In this document: piece after piece, positions 15,561 through 24,610 of the stretch
How positions within the stretch are numbered: the stretch's first letter is position 1
Layout: every line of letters begins with the position of its first letter
NCBI RefSeq assembly: GCF_003710865.1
Contig: NZ_RHHO01000044.1
Location: 1-39,336, forward strand
Source of the DNA: Brevibacillus borstelensis
GTDB taxonomy: Bacteria; Bacillota; Bacilli; Brevibacillales; Brevibacillaceae
DNA: 39,336 nucleotides
Reading direction: 5' to 3'
Program-made: the position numbers and the translations under genes
Notes under the pieces: generated by a model
The model's database searches: none
Seen by the model: the letters and a program-made list of their open reading frames with translations, nothing else
What the model was told of the DNA's origin: nothing

Positions 15561-15989
15561 CTATTCGCCAGGTTTCGCCCTTCTTCGATAAGCGGCCTGT
15601 GCGAGTTTCTCCCGTCTTTCCTCTTCCAATCTGCGGTCTACTTCACTTTGCTGGGTAATATCGTGCTGCAGACTGCGAACACAAGAATCGCAGAGGTTTC
15701 CACTGCGGATCAAGAACCCGCAGCTTTCGCAAGGATAGCCAAGATTGGGGCTTCCCTCGATGGAGATGCGCCCTTCTTTGATAAATTTGGTAATCTGTTT
15801 GACACTGACACCTGTTGCCTCGCTTACCTGATGAATGTTGGCTCCCCGATTTTCTCGTTTCCGCAAAAACCTGGCACACTCTTCGTATTCCTTTTCCACT
15901 GCCTGATAGCATTTGGGACAAATATCACGGACAGTCTGTACAAACAGGGCATCGCAGCGCGAACAGTTGGAAAGTTTGCCCAGAGACAT
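15561..15989 (-). CDS. yvyF: YvyF-like flagellar-operon zinc-ribbon protein (TIGR03826 type)
   Basis: About 142 residues. An N-terminal CxxC pair (NCSRCDALF, DICPKCYQAVEKEY) is followed by an HTH-like stretch (GANIHQVSEATGVSVKQITKFIKEGRI) and a second Cys cluster (YPCESCGFLIRSGNLCDSC). This is the layout of YvyF, found between comF and flgM in Bacillus. The role is thought regulatory, but unproven. The start at 15989 has AAAGGAG well placed; the longer frame to 16022 is unlikely. A sigma-A-type promoter lies upstream. Confidence 0.88.
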   Translation of the reverse strand: MSLGKLSNCSRCDALFVQTVRDICPKCYQAVEKEYEECARFLRKRENRGANIHQVSEATGVSVKQITKFIKEGRISIEGSPNLGYPCESCGFLIRSGNLCDSCVRSLQHDITQQSEVDRRLEEERREKLAQAAYRRRAKPGE

Positions 15990-16048
15990 AAAGACAACTC
16001 CTTTAACCGATCCGAGTCTCATTCGTGATAAAAACTGGATGTACTACC

Positions 16049-16076
16049 ATCATATCGAAAAATGGCGAATGTACAA
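16049..16076 (-). promoter_or_regulatory. Candidate sigma-A promoter of yvyF
   Basis: Minus strand: TTGTAC, 16 nt, TATGAT, ending about 60 nt before the yvyF start and downstream of the comFC stop. Confidence 0.5.
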
Positions 16077-16120
16077 GAAGAAACGCTGATTGTTCCAAAA
16101 AGGACAAATACATTACAGGG

Positions 16121-16969
16121 TTATCGAAAGCAGGTAAGAGCAGACACCTGACAGGTATGACCCAGCGCTTCCCGAATCGCTGCAGCACACGCTCGCAATG
16201 TGGAACCAGTCGTATAAATATCGTCAACAATCAAGACTTCGCGAACCTGTTTTCTGATGATTCCACCGATTTGGCTGCCTGTATACATACAGGTAAAGGC
16301 CCCTCGCATATTCTCCTCCCGCTCTCTCTTGCCGCGCTGCTGACTGAGCTTGGCCGTCTGCTTTGATCGTTTGAGCAGGGGAATGTACGGTATCCCAATC
16401 CGTTTTGAAAGTCCATCCGCTACCAGCTCCATCTGATTGAACCCTCTATCAGACAGCCTGCTTTCATGCAGAGGCACTTCCGACAGGCAGGAGAATCCCG
16501 CTGAATGATAGCTGCGATAGTATTCAATGGCCAGCAAGGCGCTAAAGAAAGCAGCCATCCGCTCGTCTCCGCGGTATTTAAAGCGACTGAGCATTGCCTT
16601 TCCACACTCGTCATAGGGCAGCAGCCCTCTGTTTCGCAGAAGAGAATTCCCTTTCTCCTGAACAGCCAGGCAATCCTTGCACACCCTCCTCTCCTGCTGA
16701 CTGAAGTCAGCTCCTATTGGGGACTGATACATCTTTTCCCCGTTTCTCACCTGATTAACCATATCCCGACCGCAACACTCACAGATGAGAGTGCCAATCA
16801 CTTGCCATTCTGCCAGACAACTGCTGCACAACGGCAGACTGTCGACCAGCCGATAGATCCGGGGGTATGTGGCTGGCCGTGACAGAGCGCGACTCCATCG
16901 CCCGACGAGCTCTTCACGGCGTCGTCCCGAAACGATTCCACCGCAGCTTACACAGGCGGCCCCGCTCAT
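16121..16969 (-). CDS. comFC: ComFC amidophosphoribosyltransferase-like competence protein
   Basis: 282 residues. An N-terminal four-Cys zinc region (CVSCGG, LCSSCLAEW, CECCGRD, VCKDCLAV) is followed by the KYRGDERMAAFFSALLA motif, the VPLHESRLSDRGFNQMELVADGLSKRIG segment and a PRPP-binding loop VLIVDDIYTTGSTLRACAA. ComFC is needed for DNA uptake and works with ComFA. It overlaps comFA by 4 nt (ATGA), so the two are translationally coupled. Bacillus has comFB between them; here it is absent. Confidence 0.93.
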   Translation of the reverse strand: MSGAACVSCGGIVSGRRREELVGRWSRALSRPATYPRIYRLVDSLPLCSSCLAEWQVIGTLICECCGRDMVNQVRNGEKMYQSPIGADFSQQERRVCKDCLAVQEKGNSLLRNRGLLPYDECGKAMLSRFKYRGDERMAAFFSALLAIEYYRSYHSAGFSCLSEVPLHESRLSDRGFNQMELVADGLSKRIGIPYIPLLKRSKQTAKLSQQRGKREREENMRGAFTCMYTGSQIGGIIRKQVREVLIVDDIYTTGSTLRACAAAIREALGHTCQVSALTCFR

Positions 16970-18939
16970 GACTGTCCTCCTGCCTGCTGCAGACTGGCAG
17001 CAAGCTGGTTCATCCGATTGATCTGCCGAATCGCCGCTCGGGATGCGGATGTCCGGTATTCTTCGATAAAAAGCACTGTACCGCTTGGCGCGTCGCTAGA
17101 CCTGCCCACTCGACCCGCAATTTGCACGAGTGATGCCTCATCAAAGACAGGAGCTTCCGTACCGACGACAATGACATCGCTGCGTGGAATGGTCACCCCT
17201 CGTTCCAGAATCGTCGTCGTTACCATTACCAGCAATTGCTTGGCCCGAAAGAGGCGAACCTTCTCCTCTCTCTCCGGATCTGCCGCATGGACTCCTGCCA
17301 TCGCTTGGCTGTATCCCGGCAGTCTCCGTTGCAAATAACCGAGAACAACGGGCACCTGGTCGACTCGCGGGACAAACACAAAGACCTGGCGTCCGCCATC
17401 CAGCGACGCAGCCAGCGTCTCTAGCAAAGCCTGAACGGAGCGGCCGGCTGACAGATGTTTATGCAATCCCCTGACCGTACAAACGAGTGGGACGGGCAGC
17501 GGCGAGCCATGATACCTGCCCGGCAAAAGAACATGCGTCCGGGAATGCATATGCGATTGAGCTCGCTTGGGCACCAAGCGCTTTTGCAGGTAGCGCGGAG
17601 GTGTCGCGCTCAAGTACAAAATCTTGCCGCCGGGCTGCACCGCTCGCGATACGACGCGGTACAAGACCGGATTATTGTGGTAGGGGAAGGCGTCCACTTC
17701 GTCAAGCACAACGAGCGGGAATCGATGATAAAACCGCATGACTTGATGGGTGGTCGCTATCGTAATGTCGCTGTCCTCCCATTTTTCTGTACTGGAACCG
17801 TGGACGGCAATCACCCGGGCATTTGGAAAGACTTTCGCGATCCGTGGAGCCAGCTCGAGCACCACATCTTTTCGCGGAGTAGCAATCAATACCTGTCCAC
17901 CAGCTCGCAAGGTCTCAGCCACTGACGGAAACAGCAGCTCCGTCTTGCCCGCTCCGCATACGGCCCAGAGCAAGAACTCGCCGAGGCCCGGCCTGTCCGA
18001 GGCAACGAACTGGCGCGCTTTTTCCGCAGCCATCTTTTGCATCGGCGAGTAGGTGCCTTGCCAGTCGAGAAGAGCTGCTCTCCGTTCATAGCTTGTGCCC
18101 GCCATTCGCTCTCCGGTGAAACCACGATTTACCGTCCGCTCACAGAGTTTTCCGGGACTTACAGCTTCATAAGCTTGGCTTGCCTTTTGCCTCGGGACAC
18201 AGAAATACGGTGTGCAGCATTTGCTTCGCCCCATATCCAGACACTCTGTACAGTAGGCACACCCCTGTCTGCATGAATGGCAGCGCGTCAGCACGATCGT
18301 TTGCTCCGATCCGCACCTCGCACACGTGAACAGCATGCGATGTCGCAGCCAGCTCCTCCTTATTCTCCACTCAATTCCCGGCCTCCGCTCTGCTTTTCCC
18401 GAGAGAATCATCCACTGAAAGCAGTACTCCAGCGACCTTGGTGCCCATCCCTTTTTGTTTAAAAGAACACCGACCTCGTCCCACAAAAGAGCGCGCCCGC
18501 TCATCCATGCAAGCAGCCGTTCGGATTCGCGTTTCAGTTCATCGGTGTCTTCCAAAGTATCTTTGCTTGAAGGCGACAAAGGAAGCGTGTCTGCTTGTTC
18601 TCCGCTCCCCCCCACACTTTCAAGCGATAACCATTCCTTTTCAATCGGAGTCATGCCTGCTGCCTGCTTGCCGTATAATACAGTAGCCTCTCTCACGTGA
18701 GCGGAGGCGAGAGCGCGATAGCTGTCCACGCTTTTTTCCGTAAACGCATGATCTCCAAGCGCATTGTTCAATTCTCCGCGCAGGGAAAAAGCGAGAGCCA
18801 GTGACTTGCTTTTGCCGATCACATACAGCTGTGCCCCCTCCCTTTCCCGCCAAAATGCCTGATCTACCTGAAAGCACGGCGTGATATGGGCTTGCGCCGC
18901 TCCCCCCGACACTTTGATGTAGAGCAAGTATTCCCGCAT
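16966..18939 (-). CDS. comFA: ComFA, ATP-dependent helicase-like DNA uptake protein
   Basis: 657 residues. A zinc finger at ~206-242 (CARCG, CHSC, CAYCTEC, CC) precedes the superfamily-2 helicase core: Walker A CGAGKTE at ~328-334, TPRKDVVLEL, DEVD box at ~413-416, LSATPP, then the C-terminal helicase domain with TTTILERGVTIP and QIAGRVGR. ComFA drives single-stranded DNA into the cytoplasm during transformation. It is longer than Bacillus ComFA (about 460 residues) because of an N-terminal region of ~200 residues with little recognisable sequence. The Shine-Dalgarno is weak (GGGGGTTGAG). Confidence 0.92.
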   Translation of the reverse strand: MREYLLYIKVSGGAAQAHITPCFQVDQAFWREREGAQLYVIGKSKSLALAFSLRGELNNALGDHAFTEKSVDSYRALASAHVREATVLYGKQAAGMTPIEKEWLSLESVGGSGEQADTLPLSPSSKDTLEDTDELKRESERLLAWMSGRALLWDEVGVLLNKKGWAPRSLEYCFQWMILSGKAERRPGIEWRIRRSWLRHRMLFTCARCGSEQTIVLTRCHSCRQGCAYCTECLDMGRSKCCTPYFCVPRQKASQAYEAVSPGKLCERTVNRGFTGERMAGTSYERRAALLDWQGTYSPMQKMAAEKARQFVASDRPGLGEFLLWAVCGAGKTELLFPSVAETLRAGGQVLIATPRKDVVLELAPRIAKVFPNARVIAVHGSSTEKWEDSDITIATTHQVMRFYHRFPLVVLDEVDAFPYHNNPVLYRVVSRAVQPGGKILYLSATPPRYLQKRLVPKRAQSHMHSRTHVLLPGRYHGSPLPVPLVCTVRGLHKHLSAGRSVQALLETLAASLDGGRQVFVFVPRVDQVPVVLGYLQRRLPGYSQAMAGVHAADPEREEKVRLFRAKQLLVMVTTTILERGVTIPRSDVIVVGTEAPVFDEASLVQIAGRVGRSSDAPSGTVLFIEEYRTSASRAAIRQINRMNQLAASLQQAGGQS

Positions 18940-19062
18940 AGACTCAACCCCCGCCGATTGTTGTTATGGACAGTTTGCAAAAAGACTGCAGGGGATGCAA
19001 AGAAATCTCTACGGAAATCCCATTGGAACTCTCATAGAAAAGCAAGAGCCCTCTGAAAACGC

Positions 19063-19084
19063 AAAAAAGCGCGCTATTGCGCGC
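19063..19084 (-). terminator. Terminator of the small membrane-protein gene
   Basis: A 6-bp GC-only stem GCGCGC with a 4-nt loop, followed by TTTTTT on the minus strand. The stop codon (TAG) lies at the loop and 3' arm. Confidence 0.8.
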
Positions 19085-19445
19085 GCTCCTGTTCGCCCTT
19101 CTGGCGAAGATCTATGGTCATGACGGGCTCGCCGAACGCGCCCTCCCGATCTTCCCTGCACGGGTAGTCTGTCCGTTCCAACACCGTCATGATCCGGATG
19201 GTATCGTCAACCGATCCATCATCTTGATACGAAATGCAAATAGGGGTTCCTCGCAAATACGAGTGGAATTGAAGCTTCCTGACAGCTTGCTCCACCACAT
19301 CCCCCGAATTGAACAGCAGCAATCGATAGTGCTCGTAAGTCGGAGGGACATCTTTTGTCGTCCGCCTGATCCAGAAATTCGCCAATCCCACAAGTAAAGA
19401 GGAGCACCCATATGCCGCCAGCAACCACACGACCAGCTCTTCCAT
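19074..19445 (-). CDS. Small protein with one N-terminal membrane segment, unknown
   Basis: About 123 residues. The first 20 residues (MEELVVWLLAAYGCSSLLVGL) form one hydrophobic helix; the rest is soluble, with YRLLLFNSGDVVEQAVRKLQFHSYLRGTPICISYQDDGSVDDTIRIMTVLER, a small alpha-beta fold. I do not recognise the family. The long frame starts with TTG at 19472; AGGAGGT points to the ATG at 19445 or the GTG just before it at 19448. It lies between degU and comFA and has its own terminator. Confidence 0.75.
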   Translation of the reverse strand: MEELVVWLLAAYGCSSLLVGLANFWIRRTTKDVPPTYEHYRLLLFNSGDVVEQAVRKLQFHSYLRGTPICISYQDDGSVDDTIRIMTVLERTDYPCREDREGAFGEPVMTIDLRQKGEQERAQ

Positions 19446-19537
19446 CACGGTCATACCTCCTCTTACGATCAAGGTATGCGGGATAGCTTGGACACGGTGC
19501 TGCCAAACGGCAAATCACAAGCAGAAAAGAAGCTGCT

Positions 19538-20245
19538 CTACAGTTTTACCCAGCCATTCTTGATGGAAATAACTACAGCTTGCGTACGGTCCTGCACGCT
19601 CAGCTTTTGCAAAATGCTGCTGACGTGGTTTTTCACCGTCTTTTCACTAATAAACAGGAACTCCCCGATCGCACGGTTGCTCTTCCCTTCCGCCATCAGC
19701 TGGAGAACCTCGCGTTCACGGCGGGTGAGCGACTCAATTACCTTCGGATCGATTGGTTCCGCATCATCCACGGCTATACCGCGATCATTCGTTCCTTCCT
19801 GCTCGCTCAACCGGCGGAATTCCTCGATCAGCTTGCCGGTTACCTTTGGATGTATGTATGCTCCACCCGAAGCGACGACACGCACCGCTTCGACGAGATC
19901 GTTCGTGCCCATTTCTTTCAGCAAGTAGCCTGACGCCCCCGAGCGAAGCGTACGATATACGTATCCTTCATCGTCGTGGATCGACAGCATGATGACGCGA
20001 GTGCCGGGACTTACGGAAATAACTTGTTCCGCAGCGGAAACACCGCTCACATTTGGCATGTTGATGTCCATCAGGACTACGTCGGGCTTGTGGTCCTCGG
20101 CCAGACGGAAAGCTTCTTCTCCGTCAGCGCCCTCTCCCACGACTTGAAAGTCCTTTTCCATTTCCAAAATACGCTTGACACCCTCACGGAACAGTTGGTG
20201 ATCATCCACAATAACGATGCGAATTTCTTGCTGTACCTTCTCCAT
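19538..20245 (-). CDS. degU: Response regulator DegU
   Basis: 235 residues. A receiver domain with phosphoacceptor Asp60 ([10 protein letters not shown]), acidic pocket VDDH and K107-type conserved Lys, then a LuxR-type HTH at ~170-235 ([43 protein letters not shown]). DegU controls exoenzymes, competence and motility in Bacillus. It is 27 nt after degS and has GGGAGG before the ATG. The neighbouring comF and flagellar genes are among its known targets in Bacillus. Confidence 0.95.
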   Translation of the reverse strand: MEKVQQEIRIVIVDDHQLFREGVKRILEMEKDFQVVGEGADGEEAFRLAEDHKPDVVLMDINMPNVSGVSAAEQVISVSPGTRVIMLSIHDDEGYVYRTLRSGASGYLLKEMGTNDLVEAVRVVASGGAYIHPKVTGKLIEEFRRLSEQEGTNDRGIAVDDAEPIDPKVIESLTRREREVLQLMAEGKSNRAIGEFLFISEKTVKNHVSSILQKLSVQDRTQAVVISIKNGWVKL

Positions 20246-20272
20246 ATTTCATCCTCCCTGTACACTCTTGCT

Positions 20273-21415
20273 TCAGAATTTGACTGGTATTTGAAACATG
20301 ACCTTTGTTCCCTCTCCAGGGGAAGACTGCAATTCCATCGTTCCCTCAAGCAGCTGGGCACGTTCTCTCATGCCGAGCAGCCCGTAGGAGCCTCCCTTGG
20401 CCTTTTGTGCTGCCTGATCAAAGCCGATTCCGTCATCCTTGACCACTAGGCGCAACGTATTTTCCTGAAATTCAATTTTTACCTGAACCATACTGGCCCC
20501 GGAATGCTTTTCAACATTGTTCAAGCACTCCTGCACCAGTCGAAACATCGCAGCCTTTACAGAGCTTTTCAGCGGCTGCTCTACGCCAAAGACAACCAGA
20601 TCAACGGAGATTTTCGTGCGGTCCTCATACGTCTGAATGTACTTCTGCAGCGTCGGGACCAGCCCCAGATCATCCAATGCCATGGGCCGAAGGTCAAAGA
20701 TAATCCGTCTGACGTCAGCCAGACTGAGGCGGACCATTTCCTTCAATTCGTGCAGCTCCATCTGCGCTTCCAGAATGCGTTCATTTTTCAGCATCTTTTC
20801 GACAATTTCAGACCGCAGCACGACGTTTGCCATGGATTGAGCGGGCCCGTCATGGATTTCACGCGCTACCCGCTTCCGCTCTTCTTCCTGCGCCTGGATT
20901 ACTTTCAGACCCATCAGCTGATGCTGTTTGGCCTCCTCCAGAGCTTCCCCTACCTTGCTCAGGTCGCCGGTCAAGTACCCCAGCACAACCCCCATCTGCG
21001 TAACCAGCTTTTCTGCTCGCTCGATTGTTTCCTCCAGCGTGCGAAGCTGCCTCTCCAGATCGTTTCTCCGCTTTTTCAAATTGTCTTCCCGTTCCCGGTA
21101 AATGGACAATTCTACCTGAATACGGTTGGCTTCTTCATAAGCGATGCGGATGTCTTCCTCTGTGTATGTCTGAAAATTACGGCTAACCAACACCAGGCGC
21201 GCTCGCGCCCTTCGGTAGGAGAGCTCCAGTTCATCTACCTTGCTTATCACTTTCGCTATTTCCTGCCGCAATTCATGCAAATCATGTTTTAAGGAATTTC
21301 CTTCTTGCCTGGCATTTTCGGCGATCTCGAATATTTGCGATTTGCTCGTCTCTACCGTCTCGATCGTGCGATTGATCACACCATCCAACATGGTAATACT
21401 GATCGCCTGATTCAT
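20273..21415 (-). CDS. degS: Sensor histidine kinase DegS
   Basis: 380 residues, cytoplasmic with no membrane segment. A long coiled-coil sensor region fills residues ~20-165, then the HisKA_3 dimerisation box REIHDGPAQ (His188, compare His189 in Bacillus subtilis DegS), and a GHKL ATPase domain with VKDDGIGFD and GGSYGLLGMRERA. It phosphorylates DegU. It overlaps the deacetylase gene by a TAATG junction, which suggests a shared transcript. AGAAGGAG precedes the ATG. Confidence 0.95.
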   Translation of the reverse strand: MNQAISITMLDGVINRTIETVETSKSQIFEIAENARQEGNSLKHDLHELRQEIAKVISKVDELELSYRRARARLVLVSRNFQTYTEEDIRIAYEEANRIQVELSIYREREDNLKKRRNDLERQLRTLEETIERAEKLVTQMGVVLGYLTGDLSKVGEALEEAKQHQLMGLKVIQAQEEERKRVAREIHDGPAQSMANVVLRSEIVEKMLKNERILEAQMELHELKEMVRLSLADVRRIIFDLRPMALDDLGLVPTLQKYIQTYEDRTKISVDLVVFGVEQPLKSSVKAAMFRLVQECLNNVEKHSGASMVQVKIEFQENTLRLVVKDDGIGFDQAAQKAKGGSYGLLGMRERAQLLEGTMELQSSPGEGTKVMFQIPVKF

Positions 21416-22428
21416 TATTGATCTCCTTCTACCTCGTTTTTGACCGTCTGGAACAGCGCCTGCAGCTTGGGCACATCCATTTCCCTGATCCCGACATCGT
21501 ATCTGGGGATGGAAAGCGGATTCACCTGGGCCGTTACCACACCTCGATTTGAATTGAAGACAAATCGGTAGCCCGCTTGCTTGGCTATGTCCAGTACGAT
21601 GTCATTGCTGTATCCAAACGGCAAGGAAATAGCTTGCACCTGCTTGCCCACCAGATCGCTCAAGCCGACCCGCGACATCGTAAAATCTACGTAAAGGCGA
21701 TTGCGGTATTCTTGTTCGTCTTCGAGCCGTTTGAGCTCCTCCATGTACACAGGTGCTGTCTCCGGTCCCAGATCTCCCCATTCGTTGCGGGCCCTCTCGT
21801 CGTGAAGACTGTATGTATGAGAAGCGATCTCCACCAACCCGGTCTGCAGCATTTCCTTCACTTGCGGACGGGATAGCGGCGTGGTCATTTTTTCTCTCTT
21901 TCGCTCCTCGGTATCCCGCAATCGTCCAAGTATGGCAAAGTTGACCGATGGGAACCGATACTGCTGCATTACGGGAAAAGCATGTGTGTAATAACTTTCA
22001 TACCCATCATCAAATGTAAGCAAGACTGCATTCTCAGTGGGCAAAACTCCTGTCTCGACAAAACGCACAAATTCCGCCAGTGATATCGGATGAAAATTGT
22101 TCTCGAATAAAAACGTCATATGCTCTCTAAACTGCTCCGCCCCAATAACATAGCGCTGGTCAGAATCGTCGGTCACATGATGGTACGTCAATACGACTAC
22201 CCGATCTCTATACCAGAGCTTGGAGGACGCTGCTTCTTCCCGTTTTTTTTCTGTCTGTGGTGCAGCCGATTGCTCCTCGCTTGTGCTTATAGACGTAGTG
22301 ACATGGGGGAAAGGTTGCACTTTTGGAGCCTCCTCTTTAAAAAAAGAGGCAGTATCGGGCAGTCCGGCAGTCACAACGAGCCCTAGCGCAATGAAAAATA
22401 CGAGAAAGAAGGGCCACCTCTTCGGCAC
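21415..22428 (-). CDS. Polysaccharide deacetylase, NodB/CE4 family, membrane-anchored
   Basis: 337 residues. An N-terminal hydrophobic segment (FFLVFFIALGLVVTAGL) is a signal anchor, then a ~50-residue linker. The CE4 core shows VVLTYHHV, catalytic/metal LLTFDDGY, the zinc motif SHTYSLH and LPFGYSND. Such enzymes remove acetyl groups from cell-wall sugars; the substrate here is not known. The start is a GTG with AAAGGAGGGAG upstream. It joins degS by TAATG. Its job next to degSU may be cell-wall or exopolysaccharide change, which is inference. Confidence 0.88.
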   Translation of the reverse strand: MPKRWPFFLVFFIALGLVVTAGLPDTASFFKEEAPKVQPFPHVTTSISTSEEQSAAPQTEKKREEAASSKLWYRDRVVVLTYHHVTDDSDQRYVIGAEQFREHMTFLFENNFHPISLAEFVRFVETGVLPTENAVLLTFDDGYESYYTHAFPVMQQYRFPSVNFAILGRLRDTEERKREKMTTPLSRPQVKEMLQTGLVEIASHTYSLHDERARNEWGDLGPETAPVYMEELKRLEDEQEYRNRLYVDFTMSRVGLSDLVGKQVQAISLPFGYSNDIVLDIAKQAGYRFVFNSNRGVVTAQVNPLSIPRYDVGIREMDVPKLQALFQTVKNEVEGDQ

Positions 22429-22570
22429 AAAAAACTCCCTCCTTTATGCCTATATAGGAATTTCGACATATACGAACGGATTCCTTTATGAACTGAATTC
22501 CAGCAGTTTGCCGCAAGTCTTAAGGCCTAGTCTTCTTAAAAATATAGAGGAAATCCGTTTTCAATGACAG

Positions 22571-22601
22571 AAAAAGAGCCTAGTGTGTATCACTAGGCTC
22601 T
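22571..22601 (-). terminator. Terminator of metK
   Basis: An 11-bp perfect stem (AGAGCCTAGTG/CACTAGGCTCT) with a 5-nt loop and a five-T tail on the minus strand, 13 nt past the metK stop. Confidence 0.88.
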
Positions 22602-22613
22602 CGCGCTTGGTCT

Positions 22614-23825
22614 TTACTTGGACAGCCCTGCTGCATCCTGCTTGAGCGCTTCTGCCTTATCTGTACGCTCCCACGGCACATTCAGATCGTTGCGGCCAAA
22701 ATGGCCGTATGCCGCTGTCTGCTTGTAGATAGGACGACGCAGGTCAAGCTGCTTGATGATACCTGCAGGACGAAGATCAAAATGCTTGCGGATTAGTGTT
22801 ACCAATTGGTCCTCGGCAATCTTGCCGGTCCCAAATGTATCTACGCTGATGGACACTGGCTGTGCGACACCAATTGCATAGGCCACTTGTACTTCGCATT
22901 TTTCAGCCAAGCCGGCAGCGACGATGTTCTTCGCTACATAGCGGGCTGCATATGCGCCGGAGCGGTCCACTTTTGTCGGGTCTTTTCCGGAGAAAGCACC
23001 ACCGCCGTGACGAGCGTATCCGCCATAGGTGTCGACGATAATTTTGCGGCCTGTCAAACCGGCATCCCCTTGTGGTCCGCCAATAACAAAACGGCCAGTC
23101 GGGTTGATGAAGTATTTGGTCTCGGCATCCAGAAGCTCTGTTGGCACGACAGGCTTGATCACGTGCTCCATCAGGTCGTTCTTGATTTGTTCCAGAGTGG
23201 TTTCCGGAGCGTGCTGGGTAGAAATAACAATCGTATCAATACGAACCGGCTTATCGCCGTCGTATTCTACAGTCACCTGTGTTTTACCGTCTGGGCGCAG
23301 GTAGCTCAAAGTGCCGTTTTTACGCACTTCGGTCAGACGGCGAGCCAGCTGGTGAGCCATGCTGATCGGCAAAGGCATCAGTTCAGGAGTCTCGTTGCAG
23401 GCGAAACCAAACATCAGACCTTGGTCGCCGGCACCAATCGCTTCAATCTCAGCATCAGTCATTTTCCCTTCGCGGGCTTCCAGCGCCTGGTCTACACCGA
23501 GGGCGATATCGGCAGACTGCTCGCCGATAGCGGTCAGAACGCCGCAAGTGTCGGCATCGAAACCAAACTTAGCGCGATCATATCCGATTTCACGGATGGT
23601 GTCACGGACGAGCTTTTGAATATCCACGTACGTGTTCGTGGTGATTTCCCCTGCCACGAGTACCAGACCAGTGGTAACGGAAGTTTCGCATGCTACGCGA
23701 GCATTTGGATCCTTGGACAAAATGGCGTCCAGGATAGAGTCGGAAATTTGGTCACAAATCTTATCCGGATGACCTTCGGTGACGGATTCAGAAGTAAACA
23801 GACGACGACCTTTTTGCAAAGACAT
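22614..23825 (-). CDS. metK: S-adenosylmethionine synthase
   Basis: 403 residues. Begins [26 protein letters not shown] and carries the ATP and methionine motifs ([58 protein letters not shown]). It makes SAM from methionine and ATP. The start at 23825 has AAAGGAGG 8 nt upstream and matches the family start; the 24-residue longer frame is riboswitch leader. It is controlled by a SAM-I riboswitch and terminates at 22571-22601. Confidence 0.97.
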   Translation of the reverse strand: MSLQKGRRLFTSESVTEGHPDKICDQISDSILDAILSKDPNARVACETSVTTGLVLVAGEITTNTYVDIQKLVRDTIREIGYDRAKFGFDADTCGVLTAIGEQSADIALGVDQALEAREGKMTDAEIEAIGAGDQGLMFGFACNETPELMPLPISMAHQLARRLTEVRKNGTLSYLRPDGKTQVTVEYDGDKPVRIDTIVISTQHAPETTLEQIKNDLMEHVIKPVVPTELLDAETKYFINPTGRFVIGGPQGDAGLTGRKIIVDTYGGYARHGGGAFSGKDPTKVDRSGAYAARYVAKNIVAAGLAEKCEVQVAYAIGVAQPVSISVDTFGTGKIAEDQLVTLIRKHFDLRPAGIIKQLDLRRPIYKQTAAYGHFGRNDLNVPWERTDKAEALKQDAAGLSK

Positions 23826-23899
23826 GTGTACTACCTCCTTTGACCTCATACAAATAGTGTGGTAGCCGAAACAGGTTCTTATTAGACGAAGGCACAAGC

Positions 23900-23933
23900 A
23901 AAAAAAAACCTTTTCCTGTTTTAGAGGAAAAGG
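23900..23933 (-). terminator. Regulated terminator of the SAM riboswitch
   Basis: A 9-bp stem (CCTTTTCCT/AGGAAAAGG) with a 7-nt loop and eight T on the minus strand, just downstream of the aptamer. It is the expression platform: it forms when SAM is bound. Confidence 0.9.
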
Positions 23934-23957
23934 TGCTTGGTGTTTGCGTTCCCTACC

Positions 23958-24058
23958 CTCTTATCGGCCAGAACAGGTATCCGTTCTGCTGGTTAGCACC
24001 GCTCGAGTCGGTTGCCGGGCTTCATGGGGCCAGTCCCTCCGCCTGCTCTGGATAAGAG
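23958..24058 (-). promoter_or_regulatory. SAM-I (S-box) riboswitch aptamer
   Basis: On the minus strand P1 pairs CTCTTATC with GATAAGAG (24051-24058 with 23958-23965). Between them lie AGAGcaGGCGGAGGGACTGGCCC, ATGAAGCCCGGCAACC and GGTGCTAACC in order, the conserved S-box core. With the terminator at 23900-23933 it forms an off-switch for metK. Confidence 0.95.
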
Positions 24059-24075
24059 TATCCATTACGGATAAT

Positions 24076-24104
24076 AGAATAATCGTTTTTATAGCCGGTG
24101 TCAA
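24076..24104 (-). promoter_or_regulatory. Sigma-A promoter of the metK riboswitch transcript
   Basis: Minus strand: TTGACA (6/6), 17 nt, TATTCT. It lies immediately upstream of the riboswitch aptamer and just past the stop codon of the gene at 24112. Confidence 0.8.
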
Positions 24105-24111
24105 TAAGCGC

Positions 24112-24585
24112 TTAGCGCAATTCGTATTTGCCGCGAACCATAATGTGCGCGACACCATTGTAGTTTGCATTCAAGCGCAATCCGCGATTGTCCGAACGGG
24201 CGATCAAGAGCAGATGATTGGCAGCCACCTGGGCTCCCGCTCGCAGGTCCTTGCCCTCGGTAATATCTGTCAAGCCATCGCCTTTATCGCCGGCTACTGC
24301 TTGTACTTTTCCCGTACGGACGATAAATTCCGTACCCTCAAAACCGTACAGCGTCTGCCCCGGGTGCAGCTCAACCACTGTCAACCCCGTCGAGACGGAT
24401 GCACCGCCTGTGCCTGCCCCTCCGCCAAGAGCTTTTTGAATTTGCTGATCCACATAGCTTTTGGTGACGACCGGATCATCCGCTGAGCCCGGGACACCGG
24501 AAACACCGTCTGCCATCGCCTGCGAAGCAAAGACCCCCATCCCGACAATTGCTATGGCGAGGATTCCCTTGGTTGCTTTTTTCAT
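24112..24585 (-). CDS. Small secreted protein, unknown
   Basis: 157 residues with a signal peptide (MKKATKGILAIAIVGMGVFASQAMA, predicted cut after AMA). A Gly/Ala-rich linker (KALGGGAGTGGA) separates an N-terminal stretch from a C-terminal beta domain (TVVELHPGQTLYGFEGTEFIVRTGKVQAVAGDKGDG). No catalytic motif is seen. It follows the SLH protease by 25 nt and is likely in the same transcript. No terminator is seen between it and the metK promoter, so read-through into the riboswitch is possible. Function unknown; export suggests a surface or spore-coat role. Confidence 0.8.
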   Translation of the reverse strand: MKKATKGILAIAIVGMGVFASQAMADGVSGVPGSADDPVVTKSYVDQQIQKALGGGAGTGGASVSTGLTVVELHPGQTLYGFEGTEFIVRTGKVQAVAGDKGDGLTDITEGKDLRAGAQVAANHLLLIARSDNRGLRLNANYNGVAHIMVRGKYELR

Positions 24586-24610
24586 TTATGTTCTCTCCTT
24601 TTCCATAGAG

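Noticed and set aside
22806..23843. Plus-strand 345-codon ORF opposite metK
   Set aside because: Shadow of the metK frame; no ribosome site and no recognisable protein.
23958..23968. GCCGATAA on the minus strand as a sigma-D -10 box
   Set aside because: It is the P1 stem of the SAM riboswitch and has no TAAA-like box 16 nt upstream.
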